NCBI RefSeq assembly: GCF_016612535.1
Contig: NZ_JAENXS010000001.1
Location: 1,699,501 to 1,763,500, forward strand
DNA length: 64,000 nucleotides
Reading direction: 5' to 3'
DNA from: Bradyrhizobium diazoefficiens
Lineage (GTDB): Bacteria; Pseudomonadota; Alphaproteobacteria; Rhizobiales; Xanthobacteraceae
Positions 46,163 through 54,748 of the stretch are shown one piece after another. A program made the position numbers and the translations under genes. The notes beneath the pieces are model-generated. The model saw only the letters and a program-made list of their open reading frames with translations, was not told the origin of the DNA and searched no databases. How positions within the stretch are numbered: the first letter of the stretch is position 1; every line of letters begins with the position of its first letter.

Positions 46163-47488
46163 ATGAACGCACCGCTTCCCTCCAAGGTCGGCTCCCGCCA
46201 GGTCTTCGCCATCGCTGGTCCCGCGATGGTCGCGAACCTTACCACGCCGCTGATCGGCGTGGTCTCGACCACCGCGATCGGACGACTGGATGATGCCGCC
46301 CTGCTCGGCGGCGTCGCGATGGCCTCGGTGATCTTCGACTGTCTGTTCTGGCTGTTTGGATTCCTGCGCATGAGCACGCTCGCGTTCACCGCACAGGCGC
46401 TCGGCGCCGGCGAGACGCGCGAGCTGACCGTGATCCTGGTGCGCGGCTTCATCGTCGCAGGCCTGATCGGCGCTGGGCTGATTGCACTACAATTGCCGCT
46501 GGCCGGCGTGCTGTTCGATTTGATGGGCGGCAGCGTGGGCGTGACGCACGCCGCCAAGACCTATTTCATGATCCGGATCTGGTCGTCGCCATTCGCCTTC
46601 GCCAATTACGTCATTCTCGGCTGGCTGGTGGGACAGGCCCGCGCCAATCCGGCGCTCGCGCTCCAGGTCGTCATCAACCTGATCAACATGGCGGCAACGA
46701 TTCTGCTCGTGCTGATTTACGACACCGGCATCGCGGGCGCGGCGATCGCCGCGCTGCTGTCGGAGACGATCGGCTTCGTGCTCGGCGTCATCGTTTGCCG
46801 GCGATATGCGGAGGGCGGCTTTGCCGTGCCGCGTGCCACGTTGCTCAACCGGGCGAAACTGATGCGGATGCTGGCGGTGAACTCCGACATCATGATCCGC
46901 ACCGCGGCGCTGATCGCCGTGTTCCTGTTCTTCACCGCCAAGGGCGCACGCGCCGGCGACGTGACGCTGGCCGCAAACTCCGTGCTCAACAATTTCCTGC
47001 TGGTCAGCGCCTTCTTCCTCGACGGCCTCGCCAACGCGGCCCAGCAGCTCTGCGGCCGCACTTTTGGCGCGCGCGACGCCAAGGGTTTTGCCGATTCGAC
47101 CCGGCTGGTGCTGCTCTGGGGCCTCGGCTTCGCGCTGGTCGTGGCGGTGCTGTTCGCGCTGTTCGGGCCGAACGTGATCAATTTTATGACCGCGAGCGAG
47201 GACGTCCGCCGTGCCGCGCGCGACTTCCTGCTGTTCATCGCGCTCGCGCCGGTGCCCGGCGTGTTCGCCTTCGGCTTCGACGGCATCTATGTCGGTGCGA
47301 CCTGGGCGCGCGAGATGCGCAATCTGATGCTGGCCTCGCTCGCGATCTTCTTAGGCGTCTGGTGGGCGCTGCAATCCTTGGGCAATGCCGGGCTGTGGTG
47401 CGCGCTGATCGCGTTCTACGTCGCGCGCGGCGGCTTGCAGGGTGCACGGTATCCGGCGCTGTACCGGGCGACGTTCTTAAAATTCTAA
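46163..47488 (+). CDS. MATE family efflux transporter (DinF-like)
   Basis: The 441-aa membrane protein has 12 TM helices in two bundles, starting VFAIAGPAMVANLTTPLIGVVSTTAIGRLDD and with the second bundle from LMRMLAVNSDIMIRTAALIAVF. It exports drugs or metabolites using a proton or sodium gradient. No regulator is adjacent. It ends three bases before element E2. Confidence 0.92.
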   Translation: MNAPLPSKVGSRQVFAIAGPAMVANLTTPLIGVVSTTAIGRLDDAALLGGVAMASVIFDCLFWLFGFLRMSTLAFTAQALGAGETRELTVILVRGFIVAGLIGAGLIALQLPLAGVLFDLMGGSVGVTHAAKTYFMIRIWSSPFAFANYVILGWLVGQARANPALALQVVINLINMAATILLVLIYDTGIAGAAIAALLSETIGFVLGVIVCRRYAEGGFAVPRATLLNRAKLMRMLAVNSDIMIRTAALIAVFLFFTAKGARAGDVTLAANSVLNNFLLVSAFFLDGLANAAQQLCGRTFGARDAKGFADSTRLVLLWGLGFALVVAVLFALFGPNVINFMTASEDVRRAARDFLLFIALAPVPGVFAFGFDGIYVGATWAREMRNLMLASLAIFLGVWWALQSLGNAGLWCALIAFYVARGGLQGARYPALYRATFLKF

Positions 47489-47491
47489 CGA

Positions 47492-47613
47492 TCGTGTCCC
47501 GGACGCGCTGCAGCGTGAAACGCTGCTGCGCAGAGCCGGGACCCAGCGGCTTGTGGGCCCCGGCTCTGCAGCGCACCGCTGAAGAAGCGCTGCGCTGCGT
47601 CCGGGGCACGAGA
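47492..47613. repeat. Palindromic element family E, long copy
   Basis: It opens TCGTGTCCCGGACGCG and closes CGTCCGGGGCACGAGAC, near-exact inverses. Inside are CAGAGCCGGG / CCCCGGCTCTG arms and GCAGCG repeats. It fills the space between convergent stops of the MATE gene (3 bases) and pyrD (1 base). Confidence 0.93.
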
Positions 47614-47614
47614 C

Positions 47615-48712
47615 CTACATCCCCGGCCAGTCTTCCGCCGTCAGCGTGGCCGCATCGGCACCGACGATCTCGGACAGCGAATCCCGGCCCGTGCGCAACA
47701 ATGTCGAAGTGAGGTCGCGCTTGATCTCGTCGACGAGGCCGAGACCCTTGTAGACCAGCGACGAATAGAGCTGGATCAGGCTCGCGCCGGCGCGGATTTT
47801 CGTCAGCGCCGCACCGCCGGAATCCACGCCGCCGACGCCGATCAGCGGGAATGCACCTTCGACCCGCACATAGGTCTCCGCGACCATCCGCGTCGACAGG
47901 CGGAACAACGGCCGGCCGGACAGGCCGCCCTGCTCCTTGGCGCGCATCTCTTCCCGCAGCGTGCTCGGCCGCGCGACCGTCGTGTTCGACACGATCATGC
48001 CGTCGACCCGGCGCGAGCGCGCCACCTGCACGACGTCGTCGAGCTGGGCGAGGCTCAGGTCAGGCGCGATCTTGAGCAGCACCGGCGTGTCGCCGGCGCT
48101 CTCGCGCACGCGATCGCGCGCGTCGATCACGTGCGCGAGCAGATCGTCGAGCAGCGCGCCTTCCTGCAGATTGCGCAGGCCCGGCGTGTTCGGCGAGGAG
48201 ACGTTGACGGTGAAATAGCTCGCCACCGGCGCAAAGGTCTCGATCAGCTTGACGTAGTCGGCAACGCGATCGGGCGAATCCTTGTTGGCGCCGACATTGA
48301 CGCCGACGAGGCCGCCGTTCTGCGCGCGCGCGGCCAGCCGGCGCAACGCGACTTCGGCGCCGTCATTGTTGAAGCCCATGCGGTTGATCACGGCCTCGTC
48401 GCGCTCGAGCCGAAACAGCCGCGGCCGCGGATTGCCTCCTTGCGGCTTCGGCGTCACCGAGCCGATCTCGACGAAGCCGAAGCCGAGCCGCAGCAGCGCG
48501 TCGGGCACTTCCGCGCTCTTGTCAAAACCCGCGGCCATGCCGATCGGGTTGGGAAAATTGAGCCCGAAGGCGCGCACCGCGAGTTTTGGGTCGTCCGGCC
48601 GCGGCTTCACCGGCGGCAGGAAGCGCAGGCCCTGGATCGCGAGGCGGTGCGCATCCTCCGGATCGAGCCAGCGCAGCACTGGCAGAGAAAACGCATCGAA
48701 GGCGCGGATCAC
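47615..48712 (-). CDS. pyrD: Dihydroorotate dehydrogenase (quinone), class 2
   Basis: The 365-aa membrane-associated flavoprotein oxidises dihydroorotate to orotate and passes electrons to quinone. Features: N-terminal hydrophobic helix region, NPIGMAAGFDKSAEV, FVEIGSVTPKPQGGN, the catalytic Ser in VNVSSPNTPGLR and IGVGGVDSGGAAL. The ATG overlaps the DUF952 stop (ATGA). Confidence 0.96.
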   Translation of the reverse strand: MIRAFDAFSLPVLRWLDPEDAHRLAIQGLRFLPPVKPRPDDPKLAVRAFGLNFPNPIGMAAGFDKSAEVPDALLRLGFGFVEIGSVTPKPQGGNPRPRLFRLERDEAVINRMGFNNDGAEVALRRLAARAQNGGLVGVNVGANKDSPDRVADYVKLIETFAPVASYFTVNVSSPNTPGLRNLQEGALLDDLLAHVIDARDRVRESAGDTPVLLKIAPDLSLAQLDDVVQVARSRRVDGMIVSNTTVARPSTLREEMRAKEQGGLSGRPLFRLSTRMVAETYVRVEGAFPLIGVGGVDSGGAALTKIRAGASLIQLYSSLVYKGLGLVDEIKRDLTSTLLRTGRDSLSEIVGADAATLTAEDWPGM

Positions 48713-49053
48713 GGAGCAAGCTCCGGGGTGTCGTGGCTGCCATCGGAGCGCATGTTGAGATTCGTCACCGAGAGGACCGCGCCGAGATCGAGCTCGCCAT
48801 AGAGATGCGGAAAAAGCTCGTCATTGCGCGAGCGCTCCCAGCGCAGCGAGGGGCCGAGTGCCTCGTCGTCGATCTCGACCAGGAACAACGCACGCTGGCC
48901 GAAGAAATGCTTGCGCAGGGTCTCGGGAACCTGGGCGGCCGTGGAGAAATGGATGAAACCGTCGCGCGCATCGTCCGCGCTGCCGCGGTACACACCCTGC
49001 CGTTCCGCCTCGCGCCAGGCCGAGGCCGGACAGATTTTGTAGATCTTGACCAC
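48709..49053 (-). CDS. DUF952 protein
   Basis: The 114-aa protein has the DUF952 pattern: VKIYKICPASAWREAERQGVYRGSADDARDGFIHFSTAAQVPETLRKHF. The fold is that of a small glutathione-like or ADP-ribosyl-related domain; the function is unknown. The start is a GTG at 49053. It is translationally coupled to pyrD. Confidence 0.87.
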   Translation of the reverse strand: MVKIYKICPASAWREAERQGVYRGSADDARDGFIHFSTAAQVPETLRKHFFGQRALFLVEIDDEALGPSLRWERSRNDELFPHLYGELDLGAVLSVTNLNMRSDGSHDTPELAP

Positions 49054-49234
49054 CGCTTGCGGAGCCCTTTGAATCTCTTCGGGTTTTTCGTCTCTTACGG
49101 GTCTTAAAACCCGAGCGCGACCGTAAAGGCCGCCCCCTCTGAACTCAAGAGTTAGCCGCCGCCCCTTGCGCGAAAAACGGAAAACCGGTTGATTTGAGGA
49201 TAGTTTTCCTGAGTTGCGACGGGCTGGACCTTTC

Positions 49235-49888
49235 ATGGTCAGACAGGCCAAAGCGCAGAGGATGCTGACCCACGACCAGATCTGGGGCGCGCTGGACCGG
49301 CTGGCCGCGCGCGCTGGACTGTCGCCGTCCGGCCTTGCCAAGCGCGCCGGGCTCGACCCCACCACCTTCAACAAGTCCAAGCGCGTCACCTCCGACGGCC
49401 GGGAACGCTGGCCCTCGACCGAATCGATCGCGAAGGCGTTGGCGGCGGCGGAGGCGTCGATCGACATTTTTGCCAGGCTGATCGGCGACGATGCCGGCGA
49501 CGGCCGCTCGGTGCCGCTGCTCGGCTTCGTACAGGCCGGCGCGAACGGCGCATTCGACGAATCCGGCCTTCCGTCCGGCAAGGGCTGGACCGAGATCGCG
49601 CTGCCGACCGCCGAGGACAACCGCGCCTTTGCACTGGAGATTTCCGGCGACGCGCTTGCGCCCGCCTATCGCGACGGCGACGTCATCCTGGTCTCGCCCG
49701 GCACGCCGATCCGCAAGGGAGATCGCGTGGTGGTGAAGGCCAAGACGGGCGAGGTGACAGTTGCGACGCTGAAGCGCCGCACGGCGAAGGCGCTGGAGCT
49801 GCAGTCGCTCGACGGCGCGCAGGACGAGCGCACACTTGCGGTCAGCGATGTCGCGTGGATCGCAAGAATCGTGTGGGCGAGCCAGTGA
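49235..49888 (+). CDS. XRE-S24 type transcriptional regulator
   Basis: The 217-aa protein has an N-terminal HTH (LAARAGLSPSGLAKRAGLDPTTFNKSKR) and a LexA/S24-like C-terminal domain (FALEISGDALAPAYRDGDVILVSPGTPIRKGDRVVVKAKTG). In S24 repressors a Ser-Lys pair cleaves the protein; here GDALAP replaces the usual GDSM(x)P serine, so self-cleavage is doubtful. The start may be 49235 or the ATG at 49262 (MLTHDQIW). It is divergent from DUF952-pyrD. Confidence 0.88.
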   Translation: MVRQAKAQRMLTHDQIWGALDRLAARAGLSPSGLAKRAGLDPTTFNKSKRVTSDGRERWPSTESIAKALAAAEASIDIFARLIGDDAGDGRSVPLLGFVQAGANGAFDESGLPSGKGWTEIALPTAEDNRAFALEISGDALAPAYRDGDVILVSPGTPIRKGDRVVVKAKTGEVTVATLKRRTAKALELQSLDGAQDERTLAVSDVAWIARIVWASQ

Positions 49889-49904
49889 GGGGCGACGCGA
49901 TCGT

Positions 49905-49990
49905 GTAGGGTGGGTTAGCGAAGCGTAACCCACCACGTCTCCAACAGGTGGCAAGCATAGAGGTGGGTACGCTTCGCTAACCCACCCTAC
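49905..49990. repeat. Palindromic element family A, copy 4 (shortest)
   Basis: Ends GTAGGGTGGGTTAGC and GCTAACCCACCCTAC are exact inverses, and inner GAAGCGTAACCCACC inverts GGTGGGTACGCTTC apart from one base. It lies between convergent stops of the XRE-S24 gene (16 bases) and lysK (12 bases). Confidence 0.93.
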
Positions 49991-50002
49991 GATACCATGA
50001 TC

Positions 50003-51646
50003 CTACGCACTCCGGGCCAGCGCGCCGTCGATCATGTTGACCGCGTTCTGCACGCCATACACCGCAACGAACGAGCCGAAGCGCGGGCCCTTCTCCTGGC
50101 CGAGCAGCACCTGATAGAGCATGTTGAACCAGTCGAGCGTGACGCCGGGGCGGCCGTCCTTGCCCTTCTTGACCTGATCGAGGAAGGGATCGCGGCGGCC
50201 GATCTCGTAGACGACGTTCTGGATCTCCTCGGCCGAGGACTCCGCCGGCAGTTGCGACAGCGCATCCCGGAGATCCTGCAACGCAGTGCGTTCAACGTCG
50301 GTTGGCTCGCGGAACTGCTTCGTCGGCGCGACGAAATCGCGGTAATAGTTGATGGCATAGCCGACCATCGCATCGAGCTTCGGATGGGTCTGCGGGCTCA
50401 CGCCCGGACGATAGCGGCCAATGAAGCCCCACAGCGTCTCGGCGTTTTCCGCATTCGACGAGGACACCAGCGTCAGCAGCAACTGGAACGTGACGGGCAT
50501 CTCGATCTTCGGCGGATGGCCGGAGTGGATGTGCCAGACGGGATTGCCGAGTTGCTGCTTGCCATCCTGCTTGGCAAAACCGTCGATGAACTGCTGATAG
50601 TCGTCGACCTGGCGCGGAATGACGTCGAAAAACAGACGCTTCGCCGCCTTCGGCTCGCGATACATGAACAGCGACAGCGATTCCGGCGAGGCGTAACGCA
50701 GCCATTCGTCGATGGTCAGGCCGTTGCCCTTCGACTTCGAGATCTTCTGGCCCTTCTCGTCGAGGAAGAGCTCGTAGTTGAAACCCTCCGGCGGCGTGGC
50801 GCCGAGCGCCTTGGCGATGGCGCCGGACAGCTTCACCGAGTCGATTAAATCCTTGCCGGCCATTTCGTAGTCGACGCTGAGCGCGACCCAGCGCATCGCC
50901 CAATCGGCCTTCCACTGGCATTTTACATTTCCGCCGGTGACGGGCGTCTCGATTTCCTCGTTCGTATCGGGATCGACATAGGTCACCGTGCCGGCCGCGA
51001 CGTCGCGGCGGATCATCGGCACCTGGAGCACGACACCGGTGGTCTTGCTGATCGGCAGGAACGGCGAATAGGTGGCGCGACGATCGGGGCCGAGCGTCGG
51101 CAGGATGATGTCCATCACCTTGTCGTAGGCGGCCAGCATCTTGAGCAGCGTCGTGTCGAAGCGGCCTGACTTGTAATAGTCGGTCGAGCTCGCGAACTCG
51201 TAGTCGAAGCCGAAATGATCGAGGAAGGCGCGCAGGCGCGCGTTATTGGCGGCGCCGAACGAGGGATATTCATTGGAGAACGGGTCGGGCACCGCCGTGA
51301 GCGGCCGTCCCAGATATTGCGCCAGCAGATCCTTGTTCGGCACATTGTCCGGCACCTTGCGAAAACCGTCCATGTCGTCGGAGAAGGCGAGCAGGCGCGT
51401 CTTGATCTTGTCCTCGGTCAGCACGCGGAAGGCATGCCGCACCATCGAGGTGCGCGCGACCTCGCCGAACGTGCCGATATGCGGCAGGCCGGACGGGCCG
51501 TAGCCGGTCTCGAACAGCACCTCGTCCTTCGGGCTTTTCTTCAGCCGCGCGACAATGGCCTTCGCCTGCTCGAACGGCCAGGCGTTGGATTGTTCGGCGA
51601 GCGCGCGAAGATCGCTCGGGGTCATGCTGGGATCGATAACGGACAT
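50003..51646 (-). CDS. lysK: Lysine-tRNA ligase, class I
   Basis: The 547-aa enzyme charges tRNA-Lys and is of the class I fold, unlike the class II LysS of most bacteria. The HIGH motif is HIGT (56-59) in [11 protein letters not shown], and the KMSKS motif is KISKS (about residue 300). An alpha-helical-cage C-terminal domain follows. GGAGGCTCCTCG precedes the ATG at 51646. Class I LysRS is common in alphaproteobacteria, so this is not evidence of recent transfer. Confidence 0.96.
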   Translation of the reverse strand: MSVIDPSMTPSDLRALAEQSNAWPFEQAKAIVARLKKSPKDEVLFETGYGPSGLPHIGTFGEVARTSMVRHAFRVLTEDKIKTRLLAFSDDMDGFRKVPDNVPNKDLLAQYLGRPLTAVPDPFSNEYPSFGAANNARLRAFLDHFGFDYEFASSTDYYKSGRFDTTLLKMLAAYDKVMDIILPTLGPDRRATYSPFLPISKTTGVVLQVPMIRRDVAAGTVTYVDPDTNEEIETPVTGGNVKCQWKADWAMRWVALSVDYEMAGKDLIDSVKLSGAIAKALGATPPEGFNYELFLDEKGQKISKSKGNGLTIDEWLRYASPESLSLFMYREPKAAKRLFFDVIPRQVDDYQQFIDGFAKQDGKQQLGNPVWHIHSGHPPKIEMPVTFQLLLTLVSSSNAENAETLWGFIGRYRPGVSPQTHPKLDAMVGYAINYYRDFVAPTKQFREPTDVERTALQDLRDALSQLPAESSAEEIQNVVYEIGRRDPFLDQVKKGKDGRPGVTLDWFNMLYQVLLGQEKGPRFGSFVAVYGVQNAVNMIDGALARSA

Positions 51647-51722
51647 CGAGGAGCCTCCGGGCCGCGGAAAATAGCGATTTCCGGGCAGAATGCAAAAGGT
51701 CGTGCGGCATTCGCCGCACTTA

Positions 51723-51870
51723 CTCCCTCGCCCCGTTCTTACGGGGAGAGGGTTGGGGTGAGGGGCTGCTTCCGCAGTCACGGTGAGAGACGGACTCGCG
51801 GAGAGTCCCCCTCACCCGGATTGCATCTTCGATGCAATCCGGCCTCTCCCCGCACGCGGGGAGAGGCGAA
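51723..51870. repeat. Palindromic element family D, copy 2
   Basis: It reads CTCCCTCGCCCCGTTCTTAC, GGGTTGGGGTGAGGGGCTG and on to GGCCTCTCCCCGCACGCGGG. It matches the inverse of 40233-40380. The inner hairpin differs in sequence from copy 1 but keeps pairing. It ends two bases before the stop of the amino-acid binding-protein gene, upstream of lysK. Confidence 0.92.
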
Positions 51871-51872
51871 GA

Positions 51873-52808
51873 TCAGAACGGGCTCACCGAAAAATAGCGC
51901 AGCCACAGATCGGTGTAGCGGCCTTTTTCCCAGACGCGGAACAGGGCCCAATTCAGGGCCTGGCGCAGCACGTCGTTGCCCTTGCGCACGGCGATGCCGA
52001 TGCCCTCGCCGAAGAAGCGGCTCTCGACGAAGGGCCCGCCGGAAAAGCCGCAGCAATCGCCGGAATCGGTGCCGTTGATCCAGAACGCCAGCGAGATGGC
52101 ATCGCCGAAGATGAAATCGACCTCGCCCTTGCGGAGCGCGGCGCGGAGCGCGTCGTCATTGGGATAGCTGTGCAGCTCGGCGTCGGTGAACATCGCCTTC
52201 AGATAAGCCTCGTGCGCGGAGCCAGCGATGACGCCGACCTTCTTGCCTTCGAGATATTCAGGGCGAATCTCCGGCATCACCGCGTCCTTGCGCGAGACGA
52301 AGCGCGCCGGCACGCGGTAATAGGGATCGGTGAAGTCGACGCGCGCGCGCAGCTGCGGGCTCGCCGCCATCGAGGCGATGATCGCATCGCCCCGGTTGGA
52401 GGTGAGCGCATCGACCAGCGTCTCGAAGCGGCGCATCTGCACCGTGCAGGTGACCTTGATCTCTTCACAAAGAGAACGGGCGAGATCGACATTGAAGCCG
52501 GCCGGATTGCCGTCGGCGCCGGTATAGTTGAACGGCGGATAGTCAGTCTCGGTCAGGAAGCGGATCACGGTCAGGCGCGACAGGTCCGGCCGCTCCGGGC
52601 GCCGGCGCGGGTCCCAGAAGCCGGGCACGGCCTGGGGTGCGGCTTGCCGTGCAATGTGCGGCGTGGCCTGAGGTGCTGCGGGAGGCTGTTTGGCCGGGGC
52701 CTGCGCGCTTGCGCCGGGCAGGCCTGCGAGCAGGCACGCAGCGACGGCCAGCCCTGTCAGGAGGCCACGGGCAGATTTGGACGATTTCGCCTGTTGCGAT
52801 GGGACCAT
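51873..52808 (-). CDS. Amino-acid-type ABC transporter substrate-binding protein
   Basis: The 311-aa protein has a signal peptide (GLLTGLAVAACLLAGLPGASAQ), a proline-rich linker and a type II binding domain: LTVIRFLTETDYPPFNYTGADGNPAGFNVDLARSLCEEI and GEGIGIAVRKGNDVLRQALN. The family binds polar amino acids. No permease or ATPase is adjacent. Confidence 0.9.
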   Translation of the reverse strand: MVPSQQAKSSKSARGLLTGLAVAACLLAGLPGASAQAPAKQPPAAPQATPHIARQAAPQAVPGFWDPRRRPERPDLSRLTVIRFLTETDYPPFNYTGADGNPAGFNVDLARSLCEEIKVTCTVQMRRFETLVDALTSNRGDAIIASMAASPQLRARVDFTDPYYRVPARFVSRKDAVMPEIRPEYLEGKKVGVIAGSAHEAYLKAMFTDAELHSYPNDDALRAALRKGEVDFIFGDAISLAFWINGTDSGDCCGFSGGPFVESRFFGEGIGIAVRKGNDVLRQALNWALFRVWEKGRYTDLWLRYFSVSPF

Positions 52809-52897
52809 CGGCCGGAAATGAACGAATTTCGTTGGGATCGGAAGGCCTTATAGACCATCCGGCCGGGAACGCGAGCGCCGATTGTGGCTAGGCGGTC

Positions 52898-53021
52898 GTC
52901 AATGCCCGGGCTTGTCCCGGGCATCCACGAACTTTCGCGCCTGGCCCCAAGAACGTGGATGGCCGGGACATAGGCGAGCGGAAGCGACGCCGTCCTTCGG
53001 ACGGCTATGCCCGGCCATGAC
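52898..53021. repeat. Palindromic element family C, copy 2
   Basis: It reads GTCAATGCCCGGGCTTGTCC and on to ACGGCTATGCCCGGCCATGAC. It is the inverse of copy 1 (37461-37580) with scattered differences; the CGTCCTTCGGACG hairpin keeps pairing. It ends 33 bases before the SCO gene stop. Confidence 0.92.
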
Positions 53022-53054
53022 GCTGTGGAGACAGTTGCGCCCGGACAGCCCCCT

Positions 53055-53645
53055 TCAGAGATACCGCTTCAGCTCGGTCGCGGCCTCTTCCGGGGTCCGC
53101 TTCAGGTTGAACGGCGAGACGAAGCGGCCGTCGCGGTCCATCAGATAGATCAGCGCGGTGTGGTCCATGGTGTAGTCGCCGTCCTTGGTCGGGACCTTCT
53201 TGGCATAGACCCGGTAGGAGGTGATGACCTTGGCAGTCTCGGCAGGATCGCCGCTGAGGCCTTCGAGATGCGGATCGAAGCTCGAGAGATAGTCCTTCAT
53301 CGTCGCCGGCGTATCGCGTTCGGGATCGACCGAGATGAAGACGGCGTTGACCTTATCGGCATCCTTGCCCATCGCGCGCAGCACTTCCGACATCTCGAAC
53401 AGCGAGGTCGGGCAGACGTCGGGGCAATGGGTGTAGCCGAAGAAGATCAGGGTCGGCTTGCCCTTGAGATCCTTGTCGGTGACGGCCTTGCCGTTCTGGT
53501 CGGTGAGCTGGAACGGGCCGCCGATCGCGGCCGGCTGCGCCACCTTGCTCACCCCGCCCATGGCCCAGAACAGCACCAGCAGGCCGACGACGAGGCTTGA
53601 GGCGAAGGCGGTTGCGATGACCAGCGGACGGGCAGTGGAGCTCAT
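53055..53645 (-). CDS. SCO1/SenC family copper chaperone
   Basis: The 196-aa protein has an N-terminal TM anchor (VIATAFASSLVVGLLVLFWAM) and a thioredoxin-like domain with the copper site Cys74-Pro-Asp-Val-Cys78 and the distal His in YTMDHTALIYLMD. It inserts copper into the CuA site of subunit II. It lies about 39 kb from the cox operon. Confidence 0.95.
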   Translation of the reverse strand: MSSTARPLVIATAFASSLVVGLLVLFWAMGGVSKVAQPAAIGGPFQLTDQNGKAVTDKDLKGKPTLIFFGYTHCPDVCPTSLFEMSEVLRAMGKDADKVNAVFISVDPERDTPATMKDYLSSFDPHLEGLSGDPAETAKVITSYRVYAKKVPTKDGDYTMDHTALIYLMDRDGRFVSPFNLKRTPEEAATELKRYL

Positions 53646-53669
53646 GAGCGGAAAACTTCCTGTCGCGGG

Positions 53670-53795
53670 TCAGAAGCAGGCGGCAAAGCCGGTCCTGATC
53701 ATTTCGAAGAACACTTGGGAGCCGTAATGGAACCAGAGCGCGAGCGCGCCGATCACCATCAGCCCACCGACGCCTGCCCCGGTCCACAGCAGCAC
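53670..53795 (-). CDS. Putative small membrane protein upstream of the SCO gene
   Basis: From a GTG at 53795 the frame gives about 41 aa, with one TM helix (GVGGLMVIGALALWF) and an aromatic C-terminal tail (YGSQVFFEMIRTGFAACF). The frame is open further upstream but without a convincing start. It is 24 bases upstream of the SCO gene, so it is probably cotranscribed. I do not recognise the family. Confidence 0.5.
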   Translation of the reverse strand: MLLWTGAGVGGLMVIGALALWFHYGSQVFFEMIRTGFAACF

Positions 53796-53968
53796 GGACG
53801 CGTCCGGCCGGCAGTGGGCGAATTGTCCTGTAACGGATGCGCCGGGTGCAGCGATTGAGCCATGACAACGATCGGGGCGAAGACCCCGGTCCCTGCCTCT
53901 CAATAGGCTTCAGCCCGCCGACGGACAAGCGCCGCGGGCGGACCAAAAATCACATCGTGCTGATCGTC

Positions 53969-54496
53969 TCAGTGGAGCAGCTGGCCTCGAGCGGACTCCA
54001 ACTCTTCCGCTTTCGGCGCGGGTCGGGGCGAAGCGGGCTTGTTAGTGGAGGCCTGGGCGTCGAGGTAGCAGGGCTTGTACATGGCCTGGAGCTGCCTGCC
54101 CTTCAGGAACAGCATGTGCGGCGTGAGGCCACCGCGGTGCGAGATCCAGCGCTTCACCTGCGAGGGATACATCGCATAGAGCATCTGGGTCGCCTCAGCG
54201 TTGGTCACGGCGCGGCCGTTGGCACCGAAATCCCAGGCGGCGTGGAAGCCGAGCGTCGCGTGCGAGGTGACGCAGATCCGGTCGTGCGGGATGGCGCCGA
54301 GGACGATGGTGCAGGCCGAGGCGCAGAGGCCGTCGATGATGACCGTGTCGCCGGACTGCCGCATATCCTGGTACTTGTCGACGTAAGTTCCGATCCGGCC
54401 GCCGCGGTCATCCGCGATCCGAACCACAGCGTGAGAAGCCCCCATTCCAGCGATCAGAAGCAGAATCGCCGCCAGCAACCCCGTCAGAAACTTCAT
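53969..54496 (-). CDS. Secreted ClpP-fold-like protein (COG3904 type)
   Basis: The 175-aa protein has a signal peptide (MKFLTGLLAAILLLIAGMGASHA) and a ClpP/crotonase-like core: GDTVIIDGLCASACTIVLGAIPHDRI, with the SAC segment matching the nucleophile loop, and ATLGFHAAWDF. If active it would be a periplasmic serine protease; the Ser-His pair is present, but a third residue cannot be assigned. The start at 54496 follows from the signal peptide. Confidence 0.7.
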   Translation of the reverse strand: MKFLTGLLAAILLLIAGMGASHAVVRIADDRGGRIGTYVDKYQDMRQSGDTVIIDGLCASACTIVLGAIPHDRICVTSHATLGFHAAWDFGANGRAVTNAEATQMLYAMYPSQVKRWISHRGGLTPHMLFLKGRQLQAMYKPCYLDAQASTNKPASPRPAPKAEELESARGQLLH

Positions 54497-54748
54497 TGGC
54501 CCCCGCCCCAGTCGAATTCGAATCTGTGTGTCAGGTGGTGATGCACGCCCAGCGTCTGTTGTAACCGCGGCTTTGTCTAGGCAGGCCGGCTCGCTCAAAA
54601 CAAATTCAAATCCAGTGTTGCGTCCGCGCTGCACTCAGGTCGGCCTTCATCCCAAAGTGGAACAAGTTAATGATGTGTTACGCGTCAAACCCTTGATCTC
54701 AGTTACGGCAACTGGCTTCAATTCCGGGCAACTACAGGGGGGGAACTC

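Noticed and set aside
50003..51646. Class I lysine-tRNA ligase as a sign of recent transfer from archaea
   Set aside because: Class I LysRS is common in alphaproteobacteria, and base composition matches the neighbours.
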